Below, in pieces: positions 28,304 through 36,738 of a stretch of DNA of 64,000 nucleotides. Origin of the DNA: Streptomyces sp. NBC_01549 (GTDB lineage: Bacteria; Actinomycetota; Actinomycetes; Streptomycetales; Streptomycetaceae); the NCBI RefSeq assembly GCF_026339955.1, contig NZ_JAPEPW010000003.1:434001-498000 (forward strand), written 5' to 3'. Numbering within the stretch: the first letter of the stretch is position 1; each line of letters opens with the position of its first letter. Both the position numbers and the translations under genes were made by a program. The notes beneath the pieces are model-generated. The model was not told the origin of the DNA and searched no databases. It worked only from the letters and a program-made list of their open reading frames with translations.

Positions 28304-28714
28304 TCAGTACGCTTCCAGAGTCTCATCCGGATCTTCCTCCGGCGAACTCACCCATACGCGCACGCAGTAAGGGCCAGGCCCTGTGGCGTCGAGTTCGTAC
28401 TCTCCCGATGAATCACCCATCAGGCTGAGCAGCTTAATCCGCTCGGATTCAAAGGTTACAGAAACTGATTCTCCCATGCTCCTGAACGCGTCCGTGTCGG
28501 GGGTATCGGGTTCGGAATCCCATAGCTCCACCGTTACTCGGGCCCGCTGGTCTTCGAGATCGGATGCGATCACGACTGAGGCCTCGTGCGCCAGAAATGT
28601 TCCGTCTTCAGGGAATCGCGAGAACCGCTCCGCGTTGTCGGGATCGGTGTCGATCAACGTGAACAAGTGCCGTTCCACCAGCACCGCTGCTGCGAAAGAG
28701 TCGACCAGCCCCAC
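28304..28714 (-). CDS. hypothetical acidic protein, possible immunity protein for the nuclease
   Basis: 136 residues from the GTG at 28714, chosen because GGGAGG sits 6 bases upstream. The protein is rich in Asp, Glu and Ser, with beta-type stretches (VTVELWDSEPD, SVSVTFESERIKLL, GPYCVRVWVSSPEEDPDE), and has no signal peptide or membrane segment. No family is recognised. Acidic proteins of this size beside nuclease toxins are often immunity factors (the NucA inhibitor of Bacillus is of similar size), but here the gene points against the nuclease, which is unusual. Alternative: unrelated hypothetical gene. Confidence 0.6.
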   Translation of the reverse strand: MGLVDSFAAAVLVERHLFTLIDTDPDNAERFSRFPEDGTFLAHEASVVIASDLEDQRARVTVELWDSEPDTPDTDAFRSMGESVSVTFESERIKLLSLMGDSSGEYELDATGPGPYCVRVWVSSPEEDPDETLEAY

Positions 28715-29074
28715 TTTATGCCTCCCGTAACGTATAGAAGCGCCAGTATGCCAAGGCGTACGCCCATCGGGTGACGGCCGAGGCGTTGTCCGCTCCCTTA
28801 GGCCGAGCGAGAGCCTACGGTCAGTTCGCGCACGACAGGTCAAGCGATCGGCTCCCCGCATAAGGCGGGCTGATGTTCAGCGCCTTTGGCGCCAGGCGGC
28901 CGGTGCAATCGGGCTCCTACCTGCGGCGTAACCAATGGGTTCGCATGTCTTCGGTGATGTCCGTTTCTGTATCGGTGCGGGCGGAGCCCTCGGCCGGCTT
29001 GCCTCCAACGGACGCCAGAGGCAGGCCGCCCTACATCAGGGCTTCGGTGTAGTCGCATGACGTCTGGTTCGTGA
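28715..29074. other. 360-base stretch without a recognisable gene
   Basis: No frame with domain, start signal or codon bias. It holds the upstream region of the gene at 28304 and the 3' end of the second ISAs1 element, whose exact edge could not be placed. Confidence 0.5.
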
Positions 29075-30256
29075 TCATCCGAGGCCGAGGAGTGCGAGGG
29101 GGCGGCGAGGGTTGCGGGCGTTGCGGCGGAGGCCGGCCGCAATGTTCTTCACTCCGGCCGTGCGGAGGGCTCCGATGGCGAGGTTGCGCCAGGTGGCCAT
29201 CGCGCGGGGCGCGTTGCCGGTCCGCAGCTGGGAGGCGTCCTCGGCGAAGGTGGTGTCGCGGACATGGTGCAGGGCCTCGATCTTCCAGTGGTCGCGGACG
29301 AGTTGGGCGAGCTGGGCCGCGGTGGCCTGCTCGGCGGTCAGGCTGGTGACGGCGTAGACCGTCTTGACGGTGGTCCTGCCGGTCTTGCGGTCAGTGCGCC
29401 GGCGCTTGATCTGGACGGCCTGACGGGCTCCGGGGAAGAGGAGGCTGTTCACGGTGGCGACCTTGATCCGGCGGATCTCCGAGCGGCCGTGGCCGATGCC
29501 CCGGGTGCGTCCCTGAAGCGGGATGTCCTTCCAGGGAAGGGACTTGAGCTGCCGGCGCAGCTTCTTCTGGTTGCCCTTGACGATCACGATGTAGTGGGCG
29601 CCCCGGCCGAGGAGGTAGTCGGCGTGCTCGCGCTGGGTGTGCATCGCGTCGCTGGTGACGACGGTTCCTGCCAGGTCGGCGACGGTGTCCAGTAGCGGCT
29701 TGAAGCAGGTGATCTCGTTCGTCTTCTCGCCGACGTCCAGCTGAGCCAGGACCAGGCCAGTGGCGTGCTCCAGCGCGGCGAGCAGGTGGATCTTGCGGCC
29801 CTTGGTTCTGGCCGCGCCGCGCAGGCTTTTGCCGTCCACTGCGAGGCCGCGCAGCCCGGTCGCCTTCGGGCGGCGGTCGGCGAGCCAGCGTCCGACCGCC
29901 CGGTCCAGCGCGTCGCCGTCGATGCGGGCCAGCAGCCGCCGGACCGTCGTTTCCGCAGGCAGCAACCGCTTCGGGAACAGTGGGTCGAGGCGTATGCCGA
30001 GGCGTTCCAGGATGTGCGGCGGGGCGTCGGCGATCCACTCGCTGACTGCCAGCACAGAAGTCGCCCCCGCCAGAACCGCGCACGCGGTCAGCGCGAGCAC
30101 AGTAACCAGAGCGTGCCGTACACCGCACGGGTCTCGCGGGTCGGGCACCTCGGCCAGCCGCTCCAGCAAGCGCGGGACCTCGTCGGATACGGCCTCGGGA
30201 TACTCGCGGAGCTGGTCAAGGGCAGGCGGGATCAGCGATGATGCGTCGACAGGCAC
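29075..30256 (-). CDS. ISAs1-family transposase (second type)
   Basis: 393 residues, clearly different from the ISAs1 protein at 26526 but with the same plan: RHALVTVLALTACAVLAG near the N-terminus, GLAVDGKSLRGAARTKGR, VVTSDAMHTQREHADYLL, QLVRDHWKIEALHHVRDTTF, and C-terminal GALRTAGVKNIAAGLRRNAR. The gene is intact. Its promoter side ends within about 30 bases of the IS110 end at 30287, so part of the element may be missing on that side. Confidence 0.9.
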   Translation of the reverse strand: MPVDASSLIPPALDQLREYPEAVSDEVPRLLERLAEVPDPRDPCGVRHALVTVLALTACAVLAGATSVLAVSEWIADAPPHILERLGIRLDPLFPKRLLPAETTVRRLLARIDGDALDRAVGRWLADRRPKATGLRGLAVDGKSLRGAARTKGRKIHLLAALEHATGLVLAQLDVGEKTNEITCFKPLLDTVADLAGTVVTSDAMHTQREHADYLLGRGAHYIVIVKGNQKKLRRQLKSLPWKDIPLQGRTRGIGHGRSEIRRIKVATVNSLLFPGARQAVQIKRRRTDRKTGRTTVKTVYAVTSLTAEQATAAQLAQLVRDHWKIEALHHVRDTTFAEDASQLRTGNAPRAMATWRNLAIGALRTAGVKNIAAGLRRNARNPRRPLALLGLG

Positions 30257-30286
30257 GGTCTTCCACTCGGATCACGGGGCGTAGAG

Positions 30287-31541
30287 AACATCCCAATGCC
30301 GTTGTCAAACCGCAGGTGCGACACTCGGTACGGACTGATAGCACACTCCGTCACGGATCATCGCCCACAGGACGTTCACCCTCCGCCGCGCGAGCGTGAT
30401 CAGGGCTTGCTTGTGCCCCTTGCCCTCGGTGCGTTTGCGGTCGTAGTAGATCCGCGACGCCGGGCAGGATTTGAGGCTCGCCATCGCCGACAGGTAGAAC
30501 ACCCGCAGCAGGCCGCGGTGGTAGCGCCGCGGGCGGTGGTGGTTGCCGCTGATGCGGCCGGAGTCGCGGGCAGCGGGGGCCACGCCTCCGTAGCCGGCAA
30601 GACGGTCGGCGCTCACGAAGGCGGCCATGTCGCCGCCGGTGGCCGCGATGAACTCGGCGCCGAGCTGGGTGCCCATCCCGGGCAGGCTGCAGATCACTTC
30701 GGCGTGCGGGTGCTCACGAAACCGGGCCTCGATGAGCGCATCGAGCTCGGCGATCTCCTCGTCGAGCGCCATCACCCCCTTCGCCAGGCGGACCGCCATG
30801 TCGGCGGCCAGTGTCTCGCCGGGCAGGGCGGTGTGCTGAGCCTGCGCCGCGTCCAGGACGGCCTTCGCCAGGGTCGCGGCGCCGCGGACCTTCCGGTTGC
30901 GCAGCCAGGTCTCGATGCGCTTCGCGCCGGCACGGCGAATGGCGCCCGGTGTCTGATATCCCGTCAAGAAAATGACGGGGCCCTTGTTGGTCAGGTCCAG
31001 CGCGCGTTCCAATGCCGGGAAGAACTCAAGCAGTTGGGCGCGGAGCCGGTTGATCTGGCGGGTGCGGTCGCTCGCCAGATCGGTGCGGCGGGTGGTGAGA
31101 ATGCGCAGGTCGACAGCTATCTCGTCGCCGGGCCGCAGCAGGCCCAGGTCACGGCGCATGCGAGCTTGGTCGGCGATGACGAAGGCGTCCTTGGCGTCCG
31201 TCTTGCCCTCGCCGCGGTAGGTGCCGGAGGCACGGTGCACGGCCAGGCCGGTGAGGTAGGCAATGGGCTGACCGTGGTTGAGCAGCAGACCGATCAGCAA
31301 CGCAGCACCACCGTGGTTGACGTCCACCGCCCACAGCACTTCCTGGTCGATGTCCAGGACGTCGCCGATCAGCTCCAGCAGGGCCGCCTCGTCATTCAGG
31401 ACTCGGCGGGACAGCAGACGTTCGCCCCGCTCGTTGATCACCACACAGTGGTGATGCTCCTTGCCGATGTCCATCCCGGCCCAGATCTGGGGCACGGCCA
31501 CCTCCGTCAGCTCATCGTCAGTCCATCCCGCAGACGACCTC
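30287..31541 (-). mobile_element. IS110-family element, complete
   Basis: The edges were deduced by comparison with the broken copy near 21905-22937. Both share the end sequence GACAACGGCATTGGGATGTT (behind the stop) and GAGGTCGTCTGCGGG (before the start), beyond which the flanks differ. There are no inverted repeats or target duplication, as is usual for IS110. The right edge lies inside a gpsA-like gene. Confidence 0.8.
30305..31501 (-). CDS. IS110-family transposase
   Basis: 398 residues, full length. The N-terminal DEDD/RuvC-like domain begins WAGMDIGKEHHHCVV, with DAKDAFVIADQARM as the third acidic block. The C-terminal transposase_20 part has ICSLPGMGTQLGAEFIAATG and the serine region SADRLAGYGGVAPAARDSGR. 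It differs from the fragmentary copy at 21945 by a few residues and by the 232 bases that copy lacks. Members of this family use a bridge RNA encoded in an element end; its likely place is the non-coding end flanks, but it was not mapped. Confidence 0.93.
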   Translation of the reverse strand: MAVPQIWAGMDIGKEHHHCVVINERGERLLSRRVLNDEAALLELIGDVLDIDQEVLWAVDVNHGGAALLIGLLLNHGQPIAYLTGLAVHRASGTYRGEGKTDAKDAFVIADQARMRRDLGLLRPGDEIAVDLRILTTRRTDLASDRTRQINRLRAQLLEFFPALERALDLTNKGPVIFLTGYQTPGAIRRAGAKRIETWLRNRKVRGAATLAKAVLDAAQAQHTALPGETLAADMAVRLAKGVMALDEEIAELDALIEARFREHPHAEVICSLPGMGTQLGAEFIAATGGDMAAFVSADRLAGYGGVAPAARDSGRISGNHHRPRRYHRGLLRVFYLSAMASLKSCPASRIYYDRKRTEGKGHKQALITLARRRVNVLWAMIRDGVCYQSVPSVAPAV

Positions 31542-31887
31542 CCTCGTCACCCGCGGCCTCGCAGAGACCGCGCGGCTCGGCCAGGCGATGGCCGCCGACC
31601 CGCTGACGTTCTCCGGCCTCGCCGGGGCCGGCGACCTCATCGCCACCTGTTTCTCGCCGCTATCCCGGAACCGGACCTTCGGCGAGCATCTCGGGCAGGG
31701 AATGAGCGTGGAGGAAGCCACGACGGAGACCGGGCAGACGACTGAGGGTGTGAAGTCGTGCCGGGCCATCCTGGACCTGTCACGGGTCCATGGGGTTGAG
31801 ATGCCGATCACCGAGGTCGTCGCCGCGGTGATCGACGGCACTACCATCGTCCCGGACGCGGCCGCCGCCGCACATATATACGCACGA
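31540..31887 (+). pseudogene. gpsA: NAD(P)-dependent glycerol-3-phosphate dehydrogenase, C-terminal fragment
   Basis: The plus-strand frame reads TSLVTRGLAETARLGQAM, then TFSGLAGAGDLIATCFSPLS, RNRTFGEHLGQGMSVEEA and TTEGVKSCRAILDLSRVHGV, the standard GpsA substrate-binding domain. The N-terminal Rossmann half is missing because IS110 sits at 31541. The end (VVAAVIDGT and an Ala-rich tail) drifts into unrelated sequence. GpsA normally makes sn-glycerol 3-phosphate for phospholipids; here it is a dead accessory copy. Confidence 0.85.
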
Positions 31888-32063
31888 CTCGAACGTGCGG
31901 CTACGACCGGGCCGCAACCGTCACAGCCTGGTGACCGCTCACCCGGCAGGCCGCCTCTTCCCGGCAGCCAGGTCCATGGTGGGGGGCCAGCCGGAGTACG
32001 GCGGAAACGTGCCGCTGAGGCAAGAAACCCCAGTTCAGCGGGCTGTGACGCCGTATCAGCCTA

Positions 32064-32090
32064 TCGCGGTAAACGGCGTATTTACCGCGA
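32064..32090. repeat. 10-base perfect inverted repeat
   Basis: Arms TCGCGGTAAA (32064-32073) and TTTACCGCGA (32081-32090) around a 7-base spacer, in an otherwise gene-poor 460-base stretch (31888-32353) that is less GC-rich than its neighbours. It could be a protein-binding site or a hairpin; no gene starts directly beside it. Confidence 0.5.
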
Positions 32091-32353
32091 CAGTGGCTGC
32101 GGCGACCTGCGGAAACGCGGCCCTGAACGAAGATCAGGTGCCCGCATTTACTGCGGTTGCCTGTGCCAGCCATATTCCGGTTGGCCCCCTTGTACTCTCC
32201 GTGAGATCCGCGGGGCCCCACGAGACGGCGGCTGGCCGAACCTCCTACGGCCGCGGAATGTTCGGCATGACGGACCAGGTCTCAACTGCCCTGGACGGCT
32301 GTCACGGCTCTACGCTTGGCTCCTCATTCGCCGCATCGCAGCTGGGAGGTTCG

Positions 32354-33133
32354 TTGTCCACTGTGCCACCCTCTCCGAGCAACAGCCCCGCCCCTCCGCC
32401 TGCTCGGCCGCCCCACCCGCAGGCGCCGCGGCCGCCGGTGCGGCGCCGGGTGCAGACCTTGTTCCAGGGGACGAGTCAAACGGTCAAGGTGGCCATCGTG
32501 GGTGGTGTCTTCACGCTTGCGAGTGCCGTGGTAGCGGGCGTGTGCGCCATTGTCGTCGCGCTCATCCCTGCCGTCTGGAACGACAACAAAGACGACGGGC
32601 ACTCCGGCTCGTCCGCGTCGACTCCCCCAGCGGTGTCGACAACGCACCCTGAGCAGTCTTCGGCAGCGCCATCTGCGTCGCAGTCGCCCCAGGAGCCCAA
32701 GGTCAGCATTGCCTCGTGGACCGAGACTTCCTCAACATCGTCGACCAAAACGTACGTCTTCTCCGGCACGGTAACGGCCCTGACGGCTCTTGCCGAAATT
32801 CACATCATCGTCCAACCGCCTGAAGCTTCATCCTCTGCGAGCACCAGTACCGAACCGGGGGCGAAGTGGCTCGTCTCGCCTGAAGCGGAGATCCTCAAGG
32901 ACAACCGGTGGAAAGTCACTTGGACTCTCAACCAGCCTCCCACGAGCGGACGTTGGGTTGCTGTGATCATCGAAGTACCGGAGACCGCCCCGTCGGGCGT
33001 ACCGACGTGCCTCCCCGGTCCGCCTGGCTGCACCCTCACCCAGCACCTCGAATGGGAAGGACCGGACGCCCAGGGCGTCCTTGCCACCGCCACGGCAACG
33101 CCTGGTGTAAACCGCCCAAGGCCGAGTCGGTGA
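32354..33133 (+). CDS. single-pass membrane protein, Pro-rich cytoplasmic tail and Ser-rich exterior
   Basis: About 259 residues from a TTG preceded by GGGAGG at 4 bases; the frame is open further upstream but lacks coding character there. The order is a Pro-rich start (PPSPSNSPAPPPARPPHPQ), one membrane helix (VAIVGGVFTLASAVVAGVCA), a Ser/Thr/Pro spacer and a beta-type C-terminal domain (KVTWTLNQPPTSGRWVAVII) ending near a CLPGPPGC pair. No catalytic motif is seen. It resembles Streptomyces surface proteins of unknown role. The next gene downstream is a cut membrane-protein fragment. Confidence 0.7.
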   Translation: MSTVPPSPSNSPAPPPARPPHPQAPRPPVRRRVQTLFQGTSQTVKVAIVGGVFTLASAVVAGVCAIVVALIPAVWNDNKDDGHSGSSASTPPAVSTTHPEQSSAAPSASQSPQEPKVSIASWTETSSTSSTKTYVFSGTVTALTALAEIHIIVQPPEASSSASTSTEPGAKWLVSPEAEILKDNRWKVTWTLNQPPTSGRWVAVIIEVPETAPSGVPTCLPGPPGCTLTQHLEWEGPDAQGVLATATATPGVNRPRPSR

Positions 33134-33248
33134 GTGGGCACTCGGACAGCCCAACGAAGCGATGAGAACGGGGAAACGACGTATCTGACTATTCGAAAGC
33201 TACCCGTTGGTTGCCTTTTCCCTGGTGGACAGAGGGTAGGAGTCCGGG

Positions 33249-33719
33249 ATGTCGCACACTCCGTGCGGTCCCTGGGGCGGTACGCCCGGCCCGGCGTCGA
33301 CGCGGTCGCCTGGCACATCGCCGAACGCGACCCCGCCGCTCGTCGTCGGGGTTGGTCACAGCGGCCTACGGCACGTTTCCGGCGTATTCCGGTTGGCCTC
33401 CTACTACGGCGAGATGGAAATGCGCCGGCACGACAAAACCTCCACCCCTCGAGCCGAACGAGGTCTGCTCCACGGCTACTGGCTGCTGTCCGGCTACGGC
33501 CTGCGCGCCTCCCGCGCCCTCGTCTGGCTGGCCATAGCCATGCTCACCACCATCCTGCTCCTGATGGCCTTCGGCATCCCCCGCCACTCCCCCAAGCAGG
33601 AAGCCACCGGCACGGTCCACGCAGGTGGCGGCCGCGTCACCTTCACTCTCGATAGGGACGACCCGCAGAACCCGACCATCGATCGGTTCACGGGCAAGCG
33701 ATTCGAGAAAGCCCTCAAC
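33249..33719 (+). pseudogene. C-terminal end of a membrane protein (pentapeptide-repeat type), cut by IS6
   Basis: From about 33390 the frame reads ASYYGEMEMRRHDKTS, then GLLHGYWLLSGYGLRASRAL, a membrane helix (LVWLAIAMLTTILLLMAFGI) and an outer segment ending RFTGKRFEKALN at the IS6 edge. This ending is typical of actinomycete pentapeptide-repeat membrane proteins, but the repeats are absent. The first 45 codons look out of frame with the rest; another frame there encodes GVDAVAWHIAERDPAARRR. So the gene is broken on both sides. Confidence 0.6.
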
Positions 33720-34582
33720 GGCGCTGTCACGTTGGCTGACCGGGTGGGATGATCTTCGGGTTGATCTGCTGTAGGGGGGTTGTCGGTGGGCAGTGCGTCG
33801 CCGTCGTACAGGGGGCACCGGTACCCGGTCGAGGTGATCTCCCACTGCGTGTGGCTGTACTTCCGCTTCCCGTTCAACTTCCGCGAGGTCGAGGAGCTGA
33901 TGCTCCAGCGAGGCGTCATCGTCTCCTACGAGACAGTGCGCCGCTGGTGCGCCACGTTCGGCCAGGCCTACGCGAACGGACTGCGCCGCCGCCGGCCCCG
34001 GCCCGGGGATAAATGGCATCTGGACGAGGTGTTCGTCAGGATCAACGGGGAGCTGAAGTACCTGTGGCGGGCCGTCGACCAGGACGGCAACGTGCTCGAC
34101 ATCCTCGTGCAGAACCGGCGGGACAAGGCCGCGGCCCGGCGCTTCTTCCGCCGTCTGATGAAGAGGACGCGTGCGGTGCCGCGGGGGGTCGTCACGGACA
34201 AGCTGCGTTCCTACGGCGCGGCCCACCGTGAGGTCATGCCCTCCGTCGAGCACCGCTCGCACAAGGGACTGAACAACCCGGCCGAGAACAGCCACCAGCC
34301 CACCAGGCAGCGTGAACGCGCGATGAAGGGCTTCCGCAGTACCGGTGGAGCCCAGCGGTTCCTGTCCGCGTTCAGCGGCATCTCACCCCACTTCCGACCC
34401 CACCGCCACCTGATGACAGCCTTCGACCACCGAGCCGAGATGACCATCCGCTTCGCCATCTGGGACCAGATCACCGGCACTGCCAACCGGCCCGCCACGA
34501 CCTGACCACAGGCCCGGACCGCAGACCCACCACACCCCGACGCACCATCAGACAGTCACGCACCCAACAACGTGACAACGCC
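33720..34582 (+). mobile_element. IS6-family element, complete copy
   Basis: Inverted repeats GGCGCTGTCACGTTG and CAACGTGACAACGCC, 863 bp. The 8-base flanks CCCTCAAC and CTTCGGAC differ, so there is no target duplication. Same orientation as the copy at 18298. Nearly identical to the minus-strand copy at 52530. Confidence 0.92.
33780..34505 (+). CDS. IS6-family transposase
   Basis: 241 residues with all catalytic motifs (DKWHLDEVFV, GVVTDKLRSYGAAH, NPAENSHQPTRQRER). Note Pro for Arg in NNPAENSH compared with the other copies, one residue before the catalytic Glu region. A GTG at 33786 is an alternative start. Otherwise intact. Confidence 0.92.
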   Translation: MSVGSASPSYRGHRYPVEVISHCVWLYFRFPFNFREVEELMLQRGVIVSYETVRRWCATFGQAYANGLRRRRPRPGDKWHLDEVFVRINGELKYLWRAVDQDGNVLDILVQNRRDKAAARRFFRRLMKRTRAVPRGVVTDKLRSYGAAHREVMPSVEHRSHKGLNNPAENSHQPTRQRERAMKGFRSTGGAQRFLSAFSGISPHFRPHRHLMTAFDHRAEMTIRFAIWDQITGTANRPATT

Positions 34583-34639
34583 CTTCGGACAGGGAGGAAG
34601 ATTCTCGATCACCCCGCCAGCGTATCCGGCCTCGCTCTC

Positions 34640-35233
34640 CGTCCCGACAGGACGATAAGGCCCCGGTGGCCGCCAGGCCGCCGCAGTCTTCGTGGTCCCG
34701 GTGCCGCTTTCGCGGTCCGCGCTGTCGCGTACGCCTTGATGATGGCGAGGCGGGTGGAGGAGTCCTCCACGATGCACTTCTCGTCAGCGAACGCAGCGAT
34801 CAGCGCCTACATGGCGATGTGGTTGACCGAGCGGGGTTGGCCGTGGCCGGTGGAGCGGGCGTCGGCCCAGCTGCCGGTCTCGCTGGAGGTGCCAGGGTGA
34901 CCTTCTCCAGTCCGCACGGCGGTGATGCGGCGTGCGTGCCCGGTGGTCTGCCACATCCTGGTGGCGAGGTGGCGATAGGTGTCGCTGTCGGACGGGCGGG
35001 GCTTGCGGCCCGCGTGGACCTGCCAGGTCAACGCCTGGGCAGACGGCCCCATCGCGATCGCCGACTTCTGCCGCGCGGCCCTGCACCGCCCATAGTCCGC
35101 CGGCCGCCGCCGCGACGCCGACGGCGATACCGGCCGCCGGTCCGCGCAGCTGCGTCATGACGGCCTCGCTGATGATCGCCGTCGCCACCACTGCCTGCCC
35201 AGCGTGGCGTTGCAGCATCTCCCCCAGTGTCAT
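34640..35233 (-). pseudogene. hypothetical gene with one frameshift and one internal stop
   Basis: The ATG at 35233 opens MTLGEMLQRHAGQAVVATAI with strong GC third-position bias up to about 35100. The bias then moves to another frame: DYGRCRAARQKSAIAMG, ALTWQVHAGRKPRPSDSD, RHLATRMWQTTGHARRITAV, then RSVNHIAM and a TAG at 34807-34809. Beyond that stop the same frame still shows coding bias (ALIAAFADEKCIVEDSSTR). So one gene seems to carry a frameshift near 35100 and a nonsense codon at 34807. No family is recognised. It lies downstream of the DprA/ComF operon on the same strand. Confidence 0.45.
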
Positions 35234-35358
35234 GGTGATCACCGTAGTCGGCGGACGCGGCCGTCCCGGCAGGGCCCGGTCCCGCTCCCTTTCACAGCGT
35301 CAGCGCGCCTGTGCGTCTCATGACGGCGGTGGGGCCGGGCGACCGGCCTTCCGGTCGG

Positions 35359-35943
35359 CTACGGCGCCATTCGGGCGAGTCCTTGGACGAACTGCGCCGT
35401 CTCGGTCTTCAGACCCTCGGCCTCTTCACGGGAGATGTGGCGGGCAGCCCTCGCCGCTGCTTCCCGGGGCAGGAGACGGGTGTTGAAGGGGCTGCAGGCC
35501 GACAGGAGGGCAGTGCCGAAGTCGTGTGCCGCGCGGGACAGCTGGACCTGGTTGTCCGGCAGGGCGGCCGCGAAGTCGAGTTCGCGGGCTTTGTCAGCGA
35601 TCGTCCGCTGCTCCGAGCGGACGGCCTGCGCGGCCTGCCAGGCGATGTAGGCCACGGCGACGGCAGTCGGCATCACCCCGGCTGCCCCCTCCGGGGTGGT
35701 CAGCTCGTCGAGGCCCATGTCGAGCCACCACAGAAGGACCGGCGTCAGGGCGAGCGCGAGCACGGGCCAGGCGAGCGCCGACCACCACACCGCGGCGGCC
35801 AGGCGGCGACGTACGGCACCCGATGTCAGGGGCAGCACAGGGGGTCTTGGTCCGCCATGGGGATCATCATGCCTCCTGGGTCCGAAACGGCCTGCCGGAG
35901 CATCGAAGGCCGGGCACTGTCGTCGACGGGTGCACCCCACCAT
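35359..35943 (-). CDS. small membrane protein in the DprA/ComF operon
   Basis: Up to 194 codons; the coding-like part begins near VLPLTSGAVRRRLAAA (GTG at 35838). It has two hydrophobic segments (VWWSALAWPVLALALTPVLL and GVMPTAVAVAYIAWQ) followed by a charged helical tail (QRTIADKARELDFAAAL, ISREEAEGLKTETAQFV). A strong AGGAGG with ATG codons lies just upstream in another frame (MADQDP); one extra C in the run of five near 35840 would join it to this frame, so the start may be hit by a one-base deletion. It begins about 50 bases after comF on the same strand. Confidence 0.55.
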   Translation of the reverse strand: MVGCTRRRQCPAFDAPAGRFGPRRHDDPHGGPRPPVLPLTSGAVRRRLAAAVWWSALAWPVLALALTPVLLWWLDMGLDELTTPEGAAGVMPTAVAVAYIAWQAAQAVRSEQRTIADKARELDFAAALPDNQVQLSRAAHDFGTALLSACSPFNTRLLPREAAARAARHISREEAEGLKTETAQFVQGLARMAP

Positions 35944-35994
35944 TTCGACGTGACGGCGGGGAGTGAGCCGACGGGCCCGCTTGCGACAATAGGG

Positions 35995-36738
35995 TCATCC
36001 GCTCCAGGGGACTCTTGCGAGAACGAGTCCCCGGACGTCGGCGGCGCCCGTCGCCCGGAGCCGGAGCGCGACGTGCTGGAGCTGCGATCCGCTGGTGAAC
36101 ACGTCGTCGACGAGCAGGATGGTGGCTCCCTTGATGTCGACGGTGTCTCCGGTCCAGGTCAGGGCGGCGGCATGCGCGGTCGCGGCCGCACGCTTCTCGT
36201 CCAGAGTGCGGTTCGCGGACCGGGCCGTCTCAGCCTGCTTCACCAGCCGGTGCGCGCCCGGCGGGCTGAGCGGGAAGGCTCGGGTCACGTCCTCCGTGTA
36301 GGCGGCATCCATGATCGCCTCGATGTGCTGGATCGGCTGGCGGCCGGTGTGGGTGGGGTTGCCGACAACGTGGTCGACGCCCCGCATCTGATCGGGGTGG
36401 CTTTCCATCCAGCCGACGAGGAGCCGGCCGAAGATCATCGCCCAGCCGGCCCTCCCCTCGTACTTCAGCTTGTGGATCTTGTCGCGCAGGGCTCCGGAGT
36501 ACATGGCCACCGCGTCGACGCGGGAGAACCCCCGCTCGGCTTCCGGTAGCGCGCATACCCGGTTGCCGCACTGCTTGCCGGGCGCGACGGCCTGGGAGCA
36601 GACCGGGCAGTGGGGCTCGGCGACGGGCTGGAGGGTGCGGCCGGCGCAGTCGGAGCACAGGCGGGCGGTGCCGGTGATGCGGTAGGCGCACACCGGGCAG
36701 TCGGGGAAGCCTGCGGGATCCGGGAGACCTGCCGTCAC
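35995..36738 (-). CDS. ComF-like phosphoribosyltransferase with zinc-ribbon cysteines
   Basis: About 247 residues from a GTG at 36738 that overlaps the dprA stop (GTGA), so translation is coupled. The N-terminal half has Cys pairs (DCPVCAYRI, LCSDC, HCPVCSQ, CGNRVCAL), as in ComF zinc ribbons. The middle has DKIHKLKYEGRAGWAMIFGR. The C-terminal PRPP loop is ATILLVDDVFTSGSQL. In Bacillus and Haemophilus ComF belongs to DNA uptake; in Streptomyces such genes occur without natural competence. The motif DDVFTSG keeps the acidic pair needed for PRPP binding. Context with dprA and a second PRTase suggests one functional unit. Confidence 0.85.
   Translation of the reverse strand: MTAGLPDPAGFPDCPVCAYRITGTARLCSDCAGRTLQPVAEPHCPVCSQAVAPGKQCGNRVCALPEAERGFSRVDAVAMYSGALRDKIHKLKYEGRAGWAMIFGRLLVGWMESHPDQMRGVDHVVGNPTHTGRQPIQHIEAIMDAAYTEDVTRAFPLSPPGAHRLVKQAETARSANRTLDEKRAAATAHAAALTWTGDTVDIKGATILLVDDVFTSGSQLQHVALRLRATGAADVRGLVLARVPWSG

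Noticed and set aside
34666..35160. A plus-strand frame opposite the damaged gene at 34640-35233
   Set aside because: Low-complexity Gly/Ala/Arg translation without start signal; the minus strand shows real codon bias.
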